Assembly: GCA_947471745.1 (NCBI GenBank) | Contig: CANJKZ010000395.1 | Location: 1,117,001 to 1,181,000 of the forward strand | Direction: 5' to 3' | Origin: Closterium sp. Naga37s-1 | Lineage: Eukaryota > Streptophyta > Zygnematophyceae > Desmidiales > Closteriaceae | DNA length: 64,000 bases | Shown here: in pieces, positions 56,262 to 64,000 of the stretch | Numbering within the stretch: the first letter of the stretch is position 1 | Layout: each line of letters starts with the position of its first letter | Position numbers and translations under genes: made by a program | Notes under the pieces: model-generated | The model's database searches: none | The model's input: only the letters and a program-made list of their open reading frames with translations | Told to the model about the DNA's origin: nothing

Positions 56262-57600
56262 GTGTCTACTGCCACAGGTCCTGCCTCAGCTGAGGCCTTG
56301 CACACTTTAACGCTTGACTCAGGCGCGTCACGTTGCTTCTTTCGTGATTGCACCACAGTCACACCACTCGCAGCACCTGTCCCAGTCTCACTGGCTGACC
56401 CCTCTGGGGGCCCAGTAGTTGCGCGAGCCTCCACTGTCCTCCCGTGTCCAGCAGTCCCCTTCGGTTCTCTGTCAGGTCTCCACCTCCCCACGTTCTCGAC
56501 GAACTTGGTGAGCAACGCTGCCATTCAGGATGTCTGGGTTGATACCTTTACTCCTGGAGGGCAGCGTGTGGCGATCTGAACGTGCTCCCGGACTGGCCGT
56601 CACCTAGCTACGTTCACTCGACGGCCTGGGTCTAGTCTGTACACACTGACCACTGCGTCTGCACAGGTGGCTGAGTCAGGTCAGGTGGCTGCGTCGAGTC
56701 GGGTGTCTGCGTCTGGTCAGCTTGCAGCATCTTGCTCGTGTCGGGTACTCTCCCGCGCTCGCCTGCCCCACCGTGCCTTCCTTGCGTCGAGGGGCAGCAG
56801 CGCGCTGCTCCTCACTCCTCCGAGTTTCCTCCAACCACTGCTCCTCTGCACACTCTCCACATGGACGTGTGGGGCCCGGCCCCCGTCGGTGGAACGGACC
56901 AGGAGCGCTACTTCCTACTGGTGGTTGACGACTACACACGCTACACCACTGTTTTCCCCTTGCGGCGCAAGGCGGACGTCAGCGGTGTTTTGATCCCCTG
57001 GATCCGTGCTACTCGTCACCAGCTGCGCGAGCGGTTTCGTCGGGACTTGCCAGTCATGCGTCAGCACTCTGACAGGGGCGGTGAGTTCTCTTCCGGCCTC
57101 CTTGCGGAGTTCTGTCGAGACGAGGGCATCATCCAGTCGTTCACGCTTCCGGCCTCTCTGCAGCAAAATGGGATTGCTTAGCGTCGCATTGGCTTGATCA
57201 TGGAGGTTGCTCGTACCTCCATGATCCATGCGGCTGCTCCCCATTTTCTGTGGCCGTTTGCGATCCGATACGCTGCGCATCAGCTAAACCTCTGGCCATG
57301 TGTCTCTGAGCCAGAGACCTCGCCCACACTCCGGTGGACGGGGAAGGTTGGCGATGCGTCGGTGTTTCGGGTCTGGGGCGCGCTCTCCCTTGTTCGCGAT
57401 GCCAAAGCGACCAAGCTCTCCTCTCGCACTCTCCGCTGGGTCTTCCTTGGCTTCCCCACCGACGCCCCGCCGTGGCAGTTCTACTACCCGCGCTCGCGTC
57501 GAGTCTTTTCCTCCCAGGACGTCACCTTTGACGAGTCTGTCTGTTTCTACAGACTCCACCCGCACGCGTCCCACCCGGTCCCCCTCGAGCCTCTCTTCCT
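56262..57600 (+). other. Copia-6 protease and integrase region
   Basis: A protease-like TLDSGASRCFFRD segment; integrase with CLPCVEGQQRAAPHS, HMDVWGPAPVGG, VVDDYTRYTTVFPL, HSDRGGEFSSGLLAE and the post-core IHAAAPHFLWPFAIRYAAHQ. It belongs to a broken element. Confidence 0.82.
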
Positions 57601-57859
57601 GGTACCAGTCCCCCCCCCGGTAGACCCAGCCTTCCTACAGGGCAGCCTGCACGAGGAGATCTGGCTGCGCCGCCCACCTGGCTTCACTGGGTCGTTTCCT
57701 CCTGGTACCCAGTGGAGCCTCCGGCGGCCTGCTGCTGTGGACCTTGGAGCTGAGACTGCTGGTGCTGAGCCTGGGGGTACTGAGACAGAGGGTGAGGGTT
57801 CTCGGGGTGCTGCGACTGAGGGTGCTGGTTCTGGGGATGCTGCGACTGGGGGTGCTGGC

Positions 57860-58728
57860 TGTTAGAGATTAAGGACGGAGTCTATGAAGATTAGGGGCTG
57901 AAATATCTCAAAATCGTCAACTACAATTCTGGACAGAAAAGTCGTCGTCACAAGAAACGTCGTCGACGAAAGGTCCACTGTTAGAATTCTTTCAAACTCG
58001 AGTATGTTGTAGCCCTTGACCGTGGCTATCTTTCCCAATTTGAATAGTATCAGAATATGGAGTATAACTCGAGTTATGAACTTCGGCGCACTAGGGGGTA
58101 TGCTGCCATAGAAAACGTAACTCAATCACAATGATCTCACAAGTTCACACAAGAAAGTTAGAGTAGCAATAGAACCAGGTAGGAGGGGATGAGGAGGACG
58201 AGAGGGAAGGTCCCAAGAGAGTCCCCAACCAAGGAAACCCCATGCCATACAATTCCCTTCCCCATAGGCAACCCAACTTTGACCTTTGTCACTATCCCAA
58301 CCTCCACAATCCACCTCAACCCAACTTGGCCACACTTGCCAACCTGGTTTGGTTTCTCCCAACCATTTGGCAGCAACTACAGTAGAAAAGACGAATTTCC
58401 CAACCCCCAAAAGTCTGTACCCCATATTGAGTCAACCCCACAACTTCCCATAGTCACCACAACCAAATATCAAAAGCATACGAACTCCAACGTTCGTAAC
58501 TTTCTTGTTCGTGCTCCGATTGAAGCGATACTTGGTTCCTCGGAAAGCTCTTGAGCAGAGGAGTCACTTCAGATATCTGCTCAAGCCAAATAACATTCAC
58601 ACACACACTCAGAAAAACCAAACCGCACAAAACACAAATTCTTGCACACACTCACAACACGCATGCAACGCACGAACATATGATGGGAGGCAGACAGACG
58701 TGAATGCGAATGGTAGCATCACTCAACA
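57860..58728 (-). repeat. Copia-7 3' LTR
   Basis: About 869 bp. Its first 521 bp on the + strand equal 63480-64000. The inner edge is set by CACTCAACA next to the polypurine tract. Confidence 0.9.
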
Positions 58729-58785
58729 AACTCCCCCTCTGGCTGCCAACCATCATCCCACATGCCATAGCTCAAGCATGCATCC

Positions 58786-61700
58786 TCAATGCACACTCAT
58801 CCCAGCAAGCTTCATGCCCTTCCAATGCTCAGATTCAGCCAGGCGCTTGGTGAGAATGTCAGCCGCCTGCTGATGGGTCTTCACAATCTCCAGCCGCACC
58901 TCCTTGTCCAGGAGCCTCCTCACCCAATGCCACTTAGGCCTGATGTGCTTCGTCAGCCCATGAAGGCAAGCATTCTTAGCAAGCTTCACAGCCGACTCGT
59001 TGTCACAGAAAATCACAGTTGGATCCTTTTGGCACACTCCGATCTCCTCCAACAAACGCCTCAGCCACACCACCTCCTTTGCCCCATGATGCAGAGCCAT
59101 GTACTCTGTCTCACACGAGGACTGCCCCACCTCGTTCTGCTTCTTGCTGCGCCAGCTCACAGCACCACCTCCAAACAGGCACACATAGCCTCCAATGCTG
59201 GTGCCATCCGCCTTCACAGAGTTGAAGCTAGCGTCGGTGTAGCAGGTCAGGAGCATCTCCCCCTTGCCCAAATCAGCTGCACCCCTCTGCAGCCTCTGTC
59301 GCACAGCACTGTACTCCAAGCCCACTAATGCCGTAGCGCTCACATAGCGGACCAACCTCTTGGCCGCTTCCAGCTGCTCATGACTGGGGCGTGAAACCAC
59401 ACTTGCAAGCCTGGATGTAGCAAAGGCAATGTCAGGCCGCGTGTGGTTAGCCGCATAATTGAGTGCCCCCACCATGGAATGAAACAGCTTCCTGTCACTC
59501 TCACCCACCACCTCCTCTTCAGCACAGGGCTCCACAGTGAACCCCGAAGGCAGTGGGGTGGCTGGCTTTCCTCCATCTTGCAGCCCATACTTCTCAGCCA
59601 GCCCCTCACAATACTTTCTCTGGTGCAACCTCAACACTCCCTTGTCAAGGTCCCTCTCCACATGCATGCCCAAATAGTACTTCACATCTCCCATCTTGGA
59701 GCACTTAAACTGCATCTCCAGCATCTCCTCCACATGCTCAATCATTGCAGACGACTCAGAGAAGAGCAGGATGTCATCCACATACACCAGGAGCATGAGA
59801 AACTGCTCCTTCTCCTGCAGCAGGAACAAGCTGTGATCACACTCACTCTTCTTGAAACCCCCAGCCAGCAGAGTCTCCTCTAACTTGTGGTACCATGCAC
59901 GAGGAGCCTGCTTCAGGCCATAGATGGCCTTCTTCAGCCTGCACACCCTGCCGCTCCCATCATCCAAACCCTCAGGCTGTAACATGTACAGCTCCTCCAG
60001 AATGATCCCATTGAGGAAGGCGGTGGTGATGTCCATCTGCTTCACCCGCCATCCACGGTATGCTGCCATTGCCAATGACACCCGAAGTGTTGTGCCTTTC
60101 CCCACAGGAGCATAGAGCTCGTTGAAGTCCTTTCCCTTTGTCTGCTGAAACCCCTTAGCCACAAGCCTTGACTTGTAGCGGGTCAGCGCCCCATCAGGTC
60201 CGTACTTGTGCCTGAAAATCAGCTTGGAAGAAATGGCCTTCTTCCCAGGTGGCAGCTCACACAGCTCCCACGTCTCATTCTCTAGCAGAGAATCATACTC
60301 CTCCTTCACACTCTGCTTCCACTTTTCAGCATCGGGCCCGCTCAATGCCTCAGCTAGCGTCTTGGGCTCAGGGACGGCTGCCCAGTAGCAGTGTGCTATC
60401 TCATCCTCATCACACTGCTCAGCCACACTCCCAGCCCTTACCACCTTTGGCTTGCCACGGCTTGCATAGGTCAGCCTGTTAGGAGGGCGCACATCCCTCC
60501 TAGGACGGTCAGCCGTACGTCCGGCACCTTGTGGAGCACCTTGCTCCTCCTGCTGCTGCGGCTGCTGCTGCTGTTGCTGCTGCTGCTGCTCCTCCACCTC
60601 AGGTTCTCCCCCATCCTCTGTCACCCCAGAGATCTCATTCTCAGAGACAGAAACCTCCACTTGCCTTGAAGGCCGCTGCACCTCATCGGCCTCGACAATT
60701 AGCGGTGTCGTTGGAAGCTTCTGCTGCTGCTGCTGCTTCCACTCCTTGTAGTACAAGGACTCAAGGAACTTCACATCCCTTGACACGGTCAGCTGCTGGC
60801 TGGTCAAGTCCCAAATCAGCCAGCCCTTGTGATCCTTAGCAAGCCCCAAGTGCACACCCCATCTCCCAGAAGCTTCCAGTTTTCCCCTCTTCTCCTTAGG
60901 CACATGAAACACCACCATGCACCCAAAGGCTCTCAGCATGTTCACAGCTGGTGCAATCCCATACCACTTGGTGTAGGGGACCCACTGCTTGTCCCCCACA
61001 GTTGCCAGCACCCTGTTCTTCACAACAACGACCTGCCGCAGTGCTGTCACCCAAAACGGATCCGGCAGCCCTGCACGCCCAAGGAGAGTGCGAGCACCTT
61101 CCTGCAGGGTCCGGTTGAACCGCTCAGCCACGCCATTCTGCTGAGGGTTGTAAGGCACTGTGAGCTGATGCTGGATCCCCTTCCGCTTCAGCTCCTTCTC
61201 AAAATCAGCGCCGATGAACTCTCCTCCGTTGTCAGTGCGGATCACCTTCACCTTGTGTCCGCTTTCCCTTTGTGCTCTCGGCATCCACTCCTTAAGAACA
61301 GCCGCTGCCACCTCCCCCTTAGTCTTGAGAGGGTACACCCACACCGCACGCGTGTGGTCGTCCACAATCGTCAAGAAGTAGCGGCTGCCCGAGAGAGAAA
61401 GGGCCCTCGTGGGGCCCACCACATCCATGTGCACTAGTGCAAGTGGTGCCTTGGCTGGTCCTGTGCTGCTGCTGAAGGGAAACTTCGTGAATTTGGTCTC
61501 AAGGCAGGTAGGGCAGCTCCCAATCTCCTTTGCTCCCCCCTTCACCTCCAGCCCCTTCAAGCACCCATCCTTTACCAACTTCTGCAGCATAGGAATGTTC
61601 ACATGGCACAGCCTCTCATGCCACGTCTCCCAATCAGCCTCACCACTCCCAGATGAAGCCTTTGCCCATGCAGCTGTCGCATCCACACCAGCAAGCACCT

Positions 61701-63243
61701 CACCATGTGGCTGTTGTGGCTGCTGCACCTTCTTGACTGCATCCAGGGCCCCAGCAGTTGGTGCAGTCTCCTCTCCTCCCGCAGTTGCTTTAGCCGCTGC
61801 CGCTGCCTTTGCCGTTGCTGGTGGTTTCCCCTTCCAAGGGATGATGGGCAGCTGCCACAAGTCCTTGATGCAGCTGCTCTTCTCCTCCAAGTTCCACAGC
61901 AGCAACTTCCCAAGCTTTGCACGGCAGCTGGTTGGGCCGAAGGTAACTTCAGCCTTGCTCTTCTGCAGCCGGCGCACAGAAAGAAGGTTAGCGGACAAAC
62001 CTTCAACCAACAGCACATTCCCAAGCCCCACAAGCTCTCCATTGGCTCCCATCACCTTGGCATTCCCAACACCAATCACAGGGAGCAAAGCACCTGAAGC
62101 GGCAGCCACAAACTTGATCTTCCCAGGAGGTTTTACCTCATCAAGCAAATCTGCCCGTGGGGTCATATGACTCGTGCAACCTGAATCGATCACCCAGTGA
62201 GTGAGGGGGTGCATCACAACCTTCCCAACTGAACCCACATCACCCCCACTCCCTTGCACATCCTCAACCATGAGGAACATCCCAGGGTCGGCTTTACCTT
62301 GTGCACCATCACCTTGTGCACCTGAACCTTGCACAGCGCCACCGCGTGCACGTTCACCACTTGGCGGCTTCATGCCTGGAGGGGCCCATCCCTCAGGCCG
62401 GCTGAAACACTTGAACCACGGGTGTCCAGCCTTCTTGCAGTACCAGCACGCACCCTCCATTCGGGTGCTCCCCCTGCCACCAGAGCTCCCATGCCCCTCA
62501 TTGTAGTCACCTCGGCCTCTCCCTCTGCCAAAGCCTCTCCCACGGCCTCGGCCTCTCCCTCCCCCTCTTCCTCTGCTGCCTCCTGCAGCTCCATACCCCT
62601 CAGCAGTTTTGTTGGCAGCACCACCTCCCGTGTGGCGTCTGCGGAAGTCCTCCTGCAGAATCTGCTGCCGTAGCCACTCAGGCGTCCATTTGTCCTGCTG
62701 AACGTTGAGGGTGGGGATGAGGTTGTCCCACGAGTTGTCGAGCACCGAGATGATCTTGGTGCACTGTTGCATCTGCGACACTTCGCTGCCCGCCGCTGCC
62801 ATCCTCGCATAGGTGTCCTTGATCTTGTCAAGGACCCGTTTCACATCATCTCCCGGTTTCATGGAGAGGGCAGCCAACTCCTTCTCCAACACAATCACCA
62901 TCGGCAGCGTGTTGGGCTGAATCACGTCGCGTAGCAGCTTCCATGCCTTCGGTCCGGAATCATCCAACTCCACCAAATCCTTGATGTGCTGGAACATGTC
63001 GTTGTTGACCGATTGGAGGATGAGGTCGTACAGCACCGCGCTCTTCTCAATCCACCGATCGCGGGCATCTCCTTCCCCCGGCATCTTCTCCTCTCCCATT
63101 GCAATTTTCAGCAGCTTGTAGCGCTTGAAGGCGCTCCGCATCCGCCCGCTCCATTCCTCATAGTTGGAGCCATCCAAAGCTTCAATCTTGGATGGTGGCG
63201 GCTCACTCCTCTTCTCAGCTGCATCTCCACTCCCTTGATTCAT
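58786..63243 (-). CDS. Copia-7 gag-pol polyprotein
   Basis: A single frame of 1,485 residues from the ATG at 63243; a TTG at 63258 would add five residues but is less likely. In order (rough positions): gag with EALDGSNYEEWSGRM (25), arginine/glycine-rich stretch (210-255), CCHC knuckle CWYCKKAGHPWFKC (268), protease HWVIDSGCTSHM (355), pre-integrase WHERLCHVNIPML (544), integrase core HMDVVGPT and IRTDNGGEFIGADF (610-710), reverse transcriptase with YVDDILLF (1161), and RNase H CYTDASF, SSCETEYMA and ADILTKRL (1339-1475). It is the size and order of a typical plant Copia polyprotein made as one gag-pol product. It is a different family from Copia-1/4/6 and Copia-5. Confidence 0.95.
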   Translation of the reverse strand: MNQGSGDAAEKRSEPPPSKIEALDGSNYEEWSGRMRSAFKRYKLLKIAMGEEKMPGEGDARDRWIEKSAVLYDLILQSVNNDMFQHIKDLVELDDSGPKAWKLLRDVIQPNTLPMVIVLEKELAALSMKPGDDVKRVLDKIKDTYARMAAAGSEVSQMQQCTKIISVLDNSWDNLIPTLNVQQDKWTPEWLRQQILQEDFRRRHTGGGAANKTAEGYGAAGGSRGRGGGRGRGRGRGFGRGRGRGDYNEGHGSSGGRGSTRMEGACWYCKKAGHPWFKCFSRPEGWAPPGMKPPSGERARGGAVQGSGAQGDGAQGKADPGMFLMVEDVQGSGGDVGSVGKVVMHPLTHWVIDSGCTSHMTPRADLLDEVKPPGKIKFVAAASGALLPVIGVGNAKVMGANGELVGLGNVLLVEGLSANLLSVRRLQKSKAEVTFGPTSCRAKLGKLLLWNLEEKSSCIKDLWQLPIIPWKGKPPATAKAAAAAKATAGGEETAPTAGALDAVKKVQQPQQPHGEVLAGVDATAAWAKASSGSGEADWETWHERLCHVNIPMLQKLVKDGCLKGLEVKGGAKEIGSCPTCLETKFTKFPFSSSTGPAKAPLALVHMDVVGPTRALSLSGSRYFLTIVDDHTRAVWVYPLKTKGEVAAAVLKEWMPRAQRESGHKVKVIRTDNGGEFIGADFEKELKRKGIQHQLTVPYNPQQNGVAERFNRTLQEGARTLLGRAGLPDPFWVTALRQVVVVKNRVLATVGDKQWVPYTKWYGIAPAVNMLRAFGCMVVFHVPKEKRGKLEASGRWGVHLGLAKDHKGWLIWDLTSQQLTVSRDVKFLESLYYKEWKQQQQQKLPTTPLIVEADEVQRPSRQVEVSVSENEISGVTEDGGEPEVEEQQQQQQQQQPQQQEEQGAPQGAGRTADRPRRDVRPPNRLTYASRGKPKVVRAGSVAEQCDEDEIAHCYWAAVPEPKTLAEALSGPDAEKWKQSVKEEYDSLLENETWELCELPPGKKAISSKLIFRHKYGPDGALTRYKSRLVAKGFQQTKGKDFNELYAPVGKGTTLRVSLAMAAYRGWRVKQMDITTAFLNGIILEELYMLQPEGLDDGSGRVCRLKKAIYGLKQAPRAWYHKLEETLLAGGFKKSECDHSLFLLQEKEQFLMLLVYVDDILLFSESSAMIEHVEEMLEMQFKCSKMGDVKYYLGMHVERDLDKGVLRLHQRKYCEGLAEKYGLQDGGKPATPLPSGFTVEPCAEEEVVGESDRKLFHSMVGALNYAANHTRPDIAFATSRLASVVSRPSHEQLEAAKRLVRYVSATALVGLEYSAVRQRLQRGAADLGKGEMLLTCYTDASFNSVKADGTSIGGYVCLFGGGAVSWRSKKQNEVGQSSCETEYMALHHGAKEVVWLRRLLEEIGVCQKDPTVIFCDNESAVKLAKNACLHGLTKHIRPKWHWVRRLLDKEVRLEIVKTHQQAADILTKRLAESEHWKGMKLAGMSVH

Positions 63244-63479
63244 CTCCTCTGCTCCCAATCAGAGGTTTCAGCTCCCCCTTTTGCTGGTCACAATGTAGAT
63301 CCACACAATCTTCACAAGTGTCAGCGCCAACGAAATTTCGGCAGAGTTTCCCCTTAGCGGAAGTCACATCCAACCTCCAGAACTCCACTTAGGCACGCCC
63401 ACAGGCCATGGTGGGTCTAGGAGGGTCTTCACACTTCAGTAGACTCCCCACAAGGTCCTTAATCAGCTCTGATACCACT

Positions 63480-64000
63480 TGTTAGAGATTAAGGACGGAG
63501 TCTATGAAGATTAGGGGCTGAAATATCTCAAAATCGTCAACTACAATTCTGGACAGAAAAGTCGTCGTCACAAGAAACGTCGTCGACGAAAGGTCCACTG
63601 TTAGAATTCTTTCAAACTCGAGTATGTTGTAGCCCTTGACCGTGGCTATCTTTCCCAATTTGAATAGTATCAGAATATGGAGTATAACTCGAGTTATGAA
63701 CTTCGGCGCACTAGGGGGTATGCTGCCATAGAAAACGTAACTCAATCACAATGATCTCACAAGTTCACACAAGAAAGTTAGAGTAGCAATAGAACCAGGT
63801 AGGAGGGGATGAGGAGGACGAGAGGGAAGGTCCCAAGAGAGTCCCCAACCAAGGAAACCCCATGCCATACAATTCCCTTCCCCATAGGCAACCCAACTTT
63901 GACCTTTGTCACTATCCCAACCTCCACAATCCACCTCAACCCAACTTGGCCACACTTGCCAACCTGGTTTGGTTTCTCCCAACCATTTGGCAGCAACTAC
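63480..64000 (-). repeat. Copia-7 5' LTR, cut by window end
   Basis: 521 bp visible, identical by eye to 57860-58380. Confidence 0.92.

Larger units (their letters stand above)
55140..57859 (+). mobile_element. Copia-6: 5' part of a Copia-1/4 family element, interrupted by Copia-7
   Basis: A 129-bp 5' LTR (55140-55268, TGTCAAAC to TCTGACA) is followed by a TGGTAT-type primer site, a GC-rich leader, protease (TLDSGASRCFFRDCTT, near 56300-56345), integrase (56740-57560) and part of the linker. The element is rearranged and broken in several places. Copia-7 inserted at 57860; any remainder lies beyond the window. Confidence 0.85.
57860..64000 (-). mobile_element. Copia-7: apparently whole Copia element, runs off the window
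   Basis: Left repeat 57860-58728 is the 3' LTR and right repeat 63480 onward is the 5' LTR, cut by the window end. Over the 521 bp that can be compared I see no difference. On the minus strand the LTR starts TGTTGAGTG and ends CTCTAACA. A perfect TGGTATCAGAGC primer site adjoins the 5' LTR (about 63466-63478) and an AGGGGGAG polypurine tract adjoins the 3' LTR. One uninterrupted gag-pol frame lies between. It looks whole and very young, inserted into Copia-6. Confidence 0.95.

Noticed and set aside
57862-58125. 87-codon frame repeated exactly at 63482-63745
   Set aside because: It is duplicated only because it lies within the two identical Copia-7 LTRs; no domain and no promoter context.

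Overview
This looks like about 64 kb of a nuclear genome from a green-lineage eukaryote, most likely a streptophyte alga of the Zygnematophyceae such as Closterium. The taxon is inferred. The two host genes have spliceosomal introns; one encodes eEF3, a translation factor absent from land plants, and the other a secreted pectate-lyase-like protein with an extensin-like proline tail. Most of the rest is LTR retrotransposons with plant-type initiator-tRNA(Met) primer sites.

Layout. 1-2007: 3' part of an eEF3 gene on the + strand (two exons visible). 2380-2730: a 27-bp minisatellite. 3086-5614: four-exon pectate-lyase-like gene on the - strand. 5615-7355: intergenic DNA with a possible old Copia LTR. 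7356-14805: Copia-1 (+), near-identical LTRs and a perfect 5-bp target duplication. 15240-19265: Copia-2, an old copy on the - strand. 20373-27718: Gypsy-A (+), which carries a complete-looking C5-cytosine DNA methyltransferase domain between protease and reverse transcriptase. 28249-28440: a degenerate 103-bp repeat. 29229-30930: old Copia remnant (-). 30988-33225: solo LTR of the Copia-5 family, itself holding a non-autonomous LTR element (31509-32888). 34980-41960: Copia-4 (+). 41965-54982: Gypsy-B (-), split by Copia-5 (+, 44851-53672), which is split by a second non-autonomous LTR element (47032-48612). 55140-57859: 5' part of Copia-6 (+), interrupted by Copia-7 (-, 57860 to beyond the window), which looks whole and whose visible LTR portions are identical.

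The main find is Gypsy-A. A methyltransferase with motifs I, II, III, IV, VI, VIII and X lies inside its pol region, so the element could have marked its own or host DNA with 5-methylcytosine. Other points are a 156-bp internal sequence repeated beyond the Gypsy-A 3' LTR; a family of short non-autonomous elements sharing LTR layout and polypurine tract with Copia-1/4/6; unrelated GC-rich minisatellites in the same leader position of different family members; and a pectate-lyase-like protein whose calcium and catalytic motifs look altered. Retroelements are described as fossils: family, extent, parts and approximate age only.
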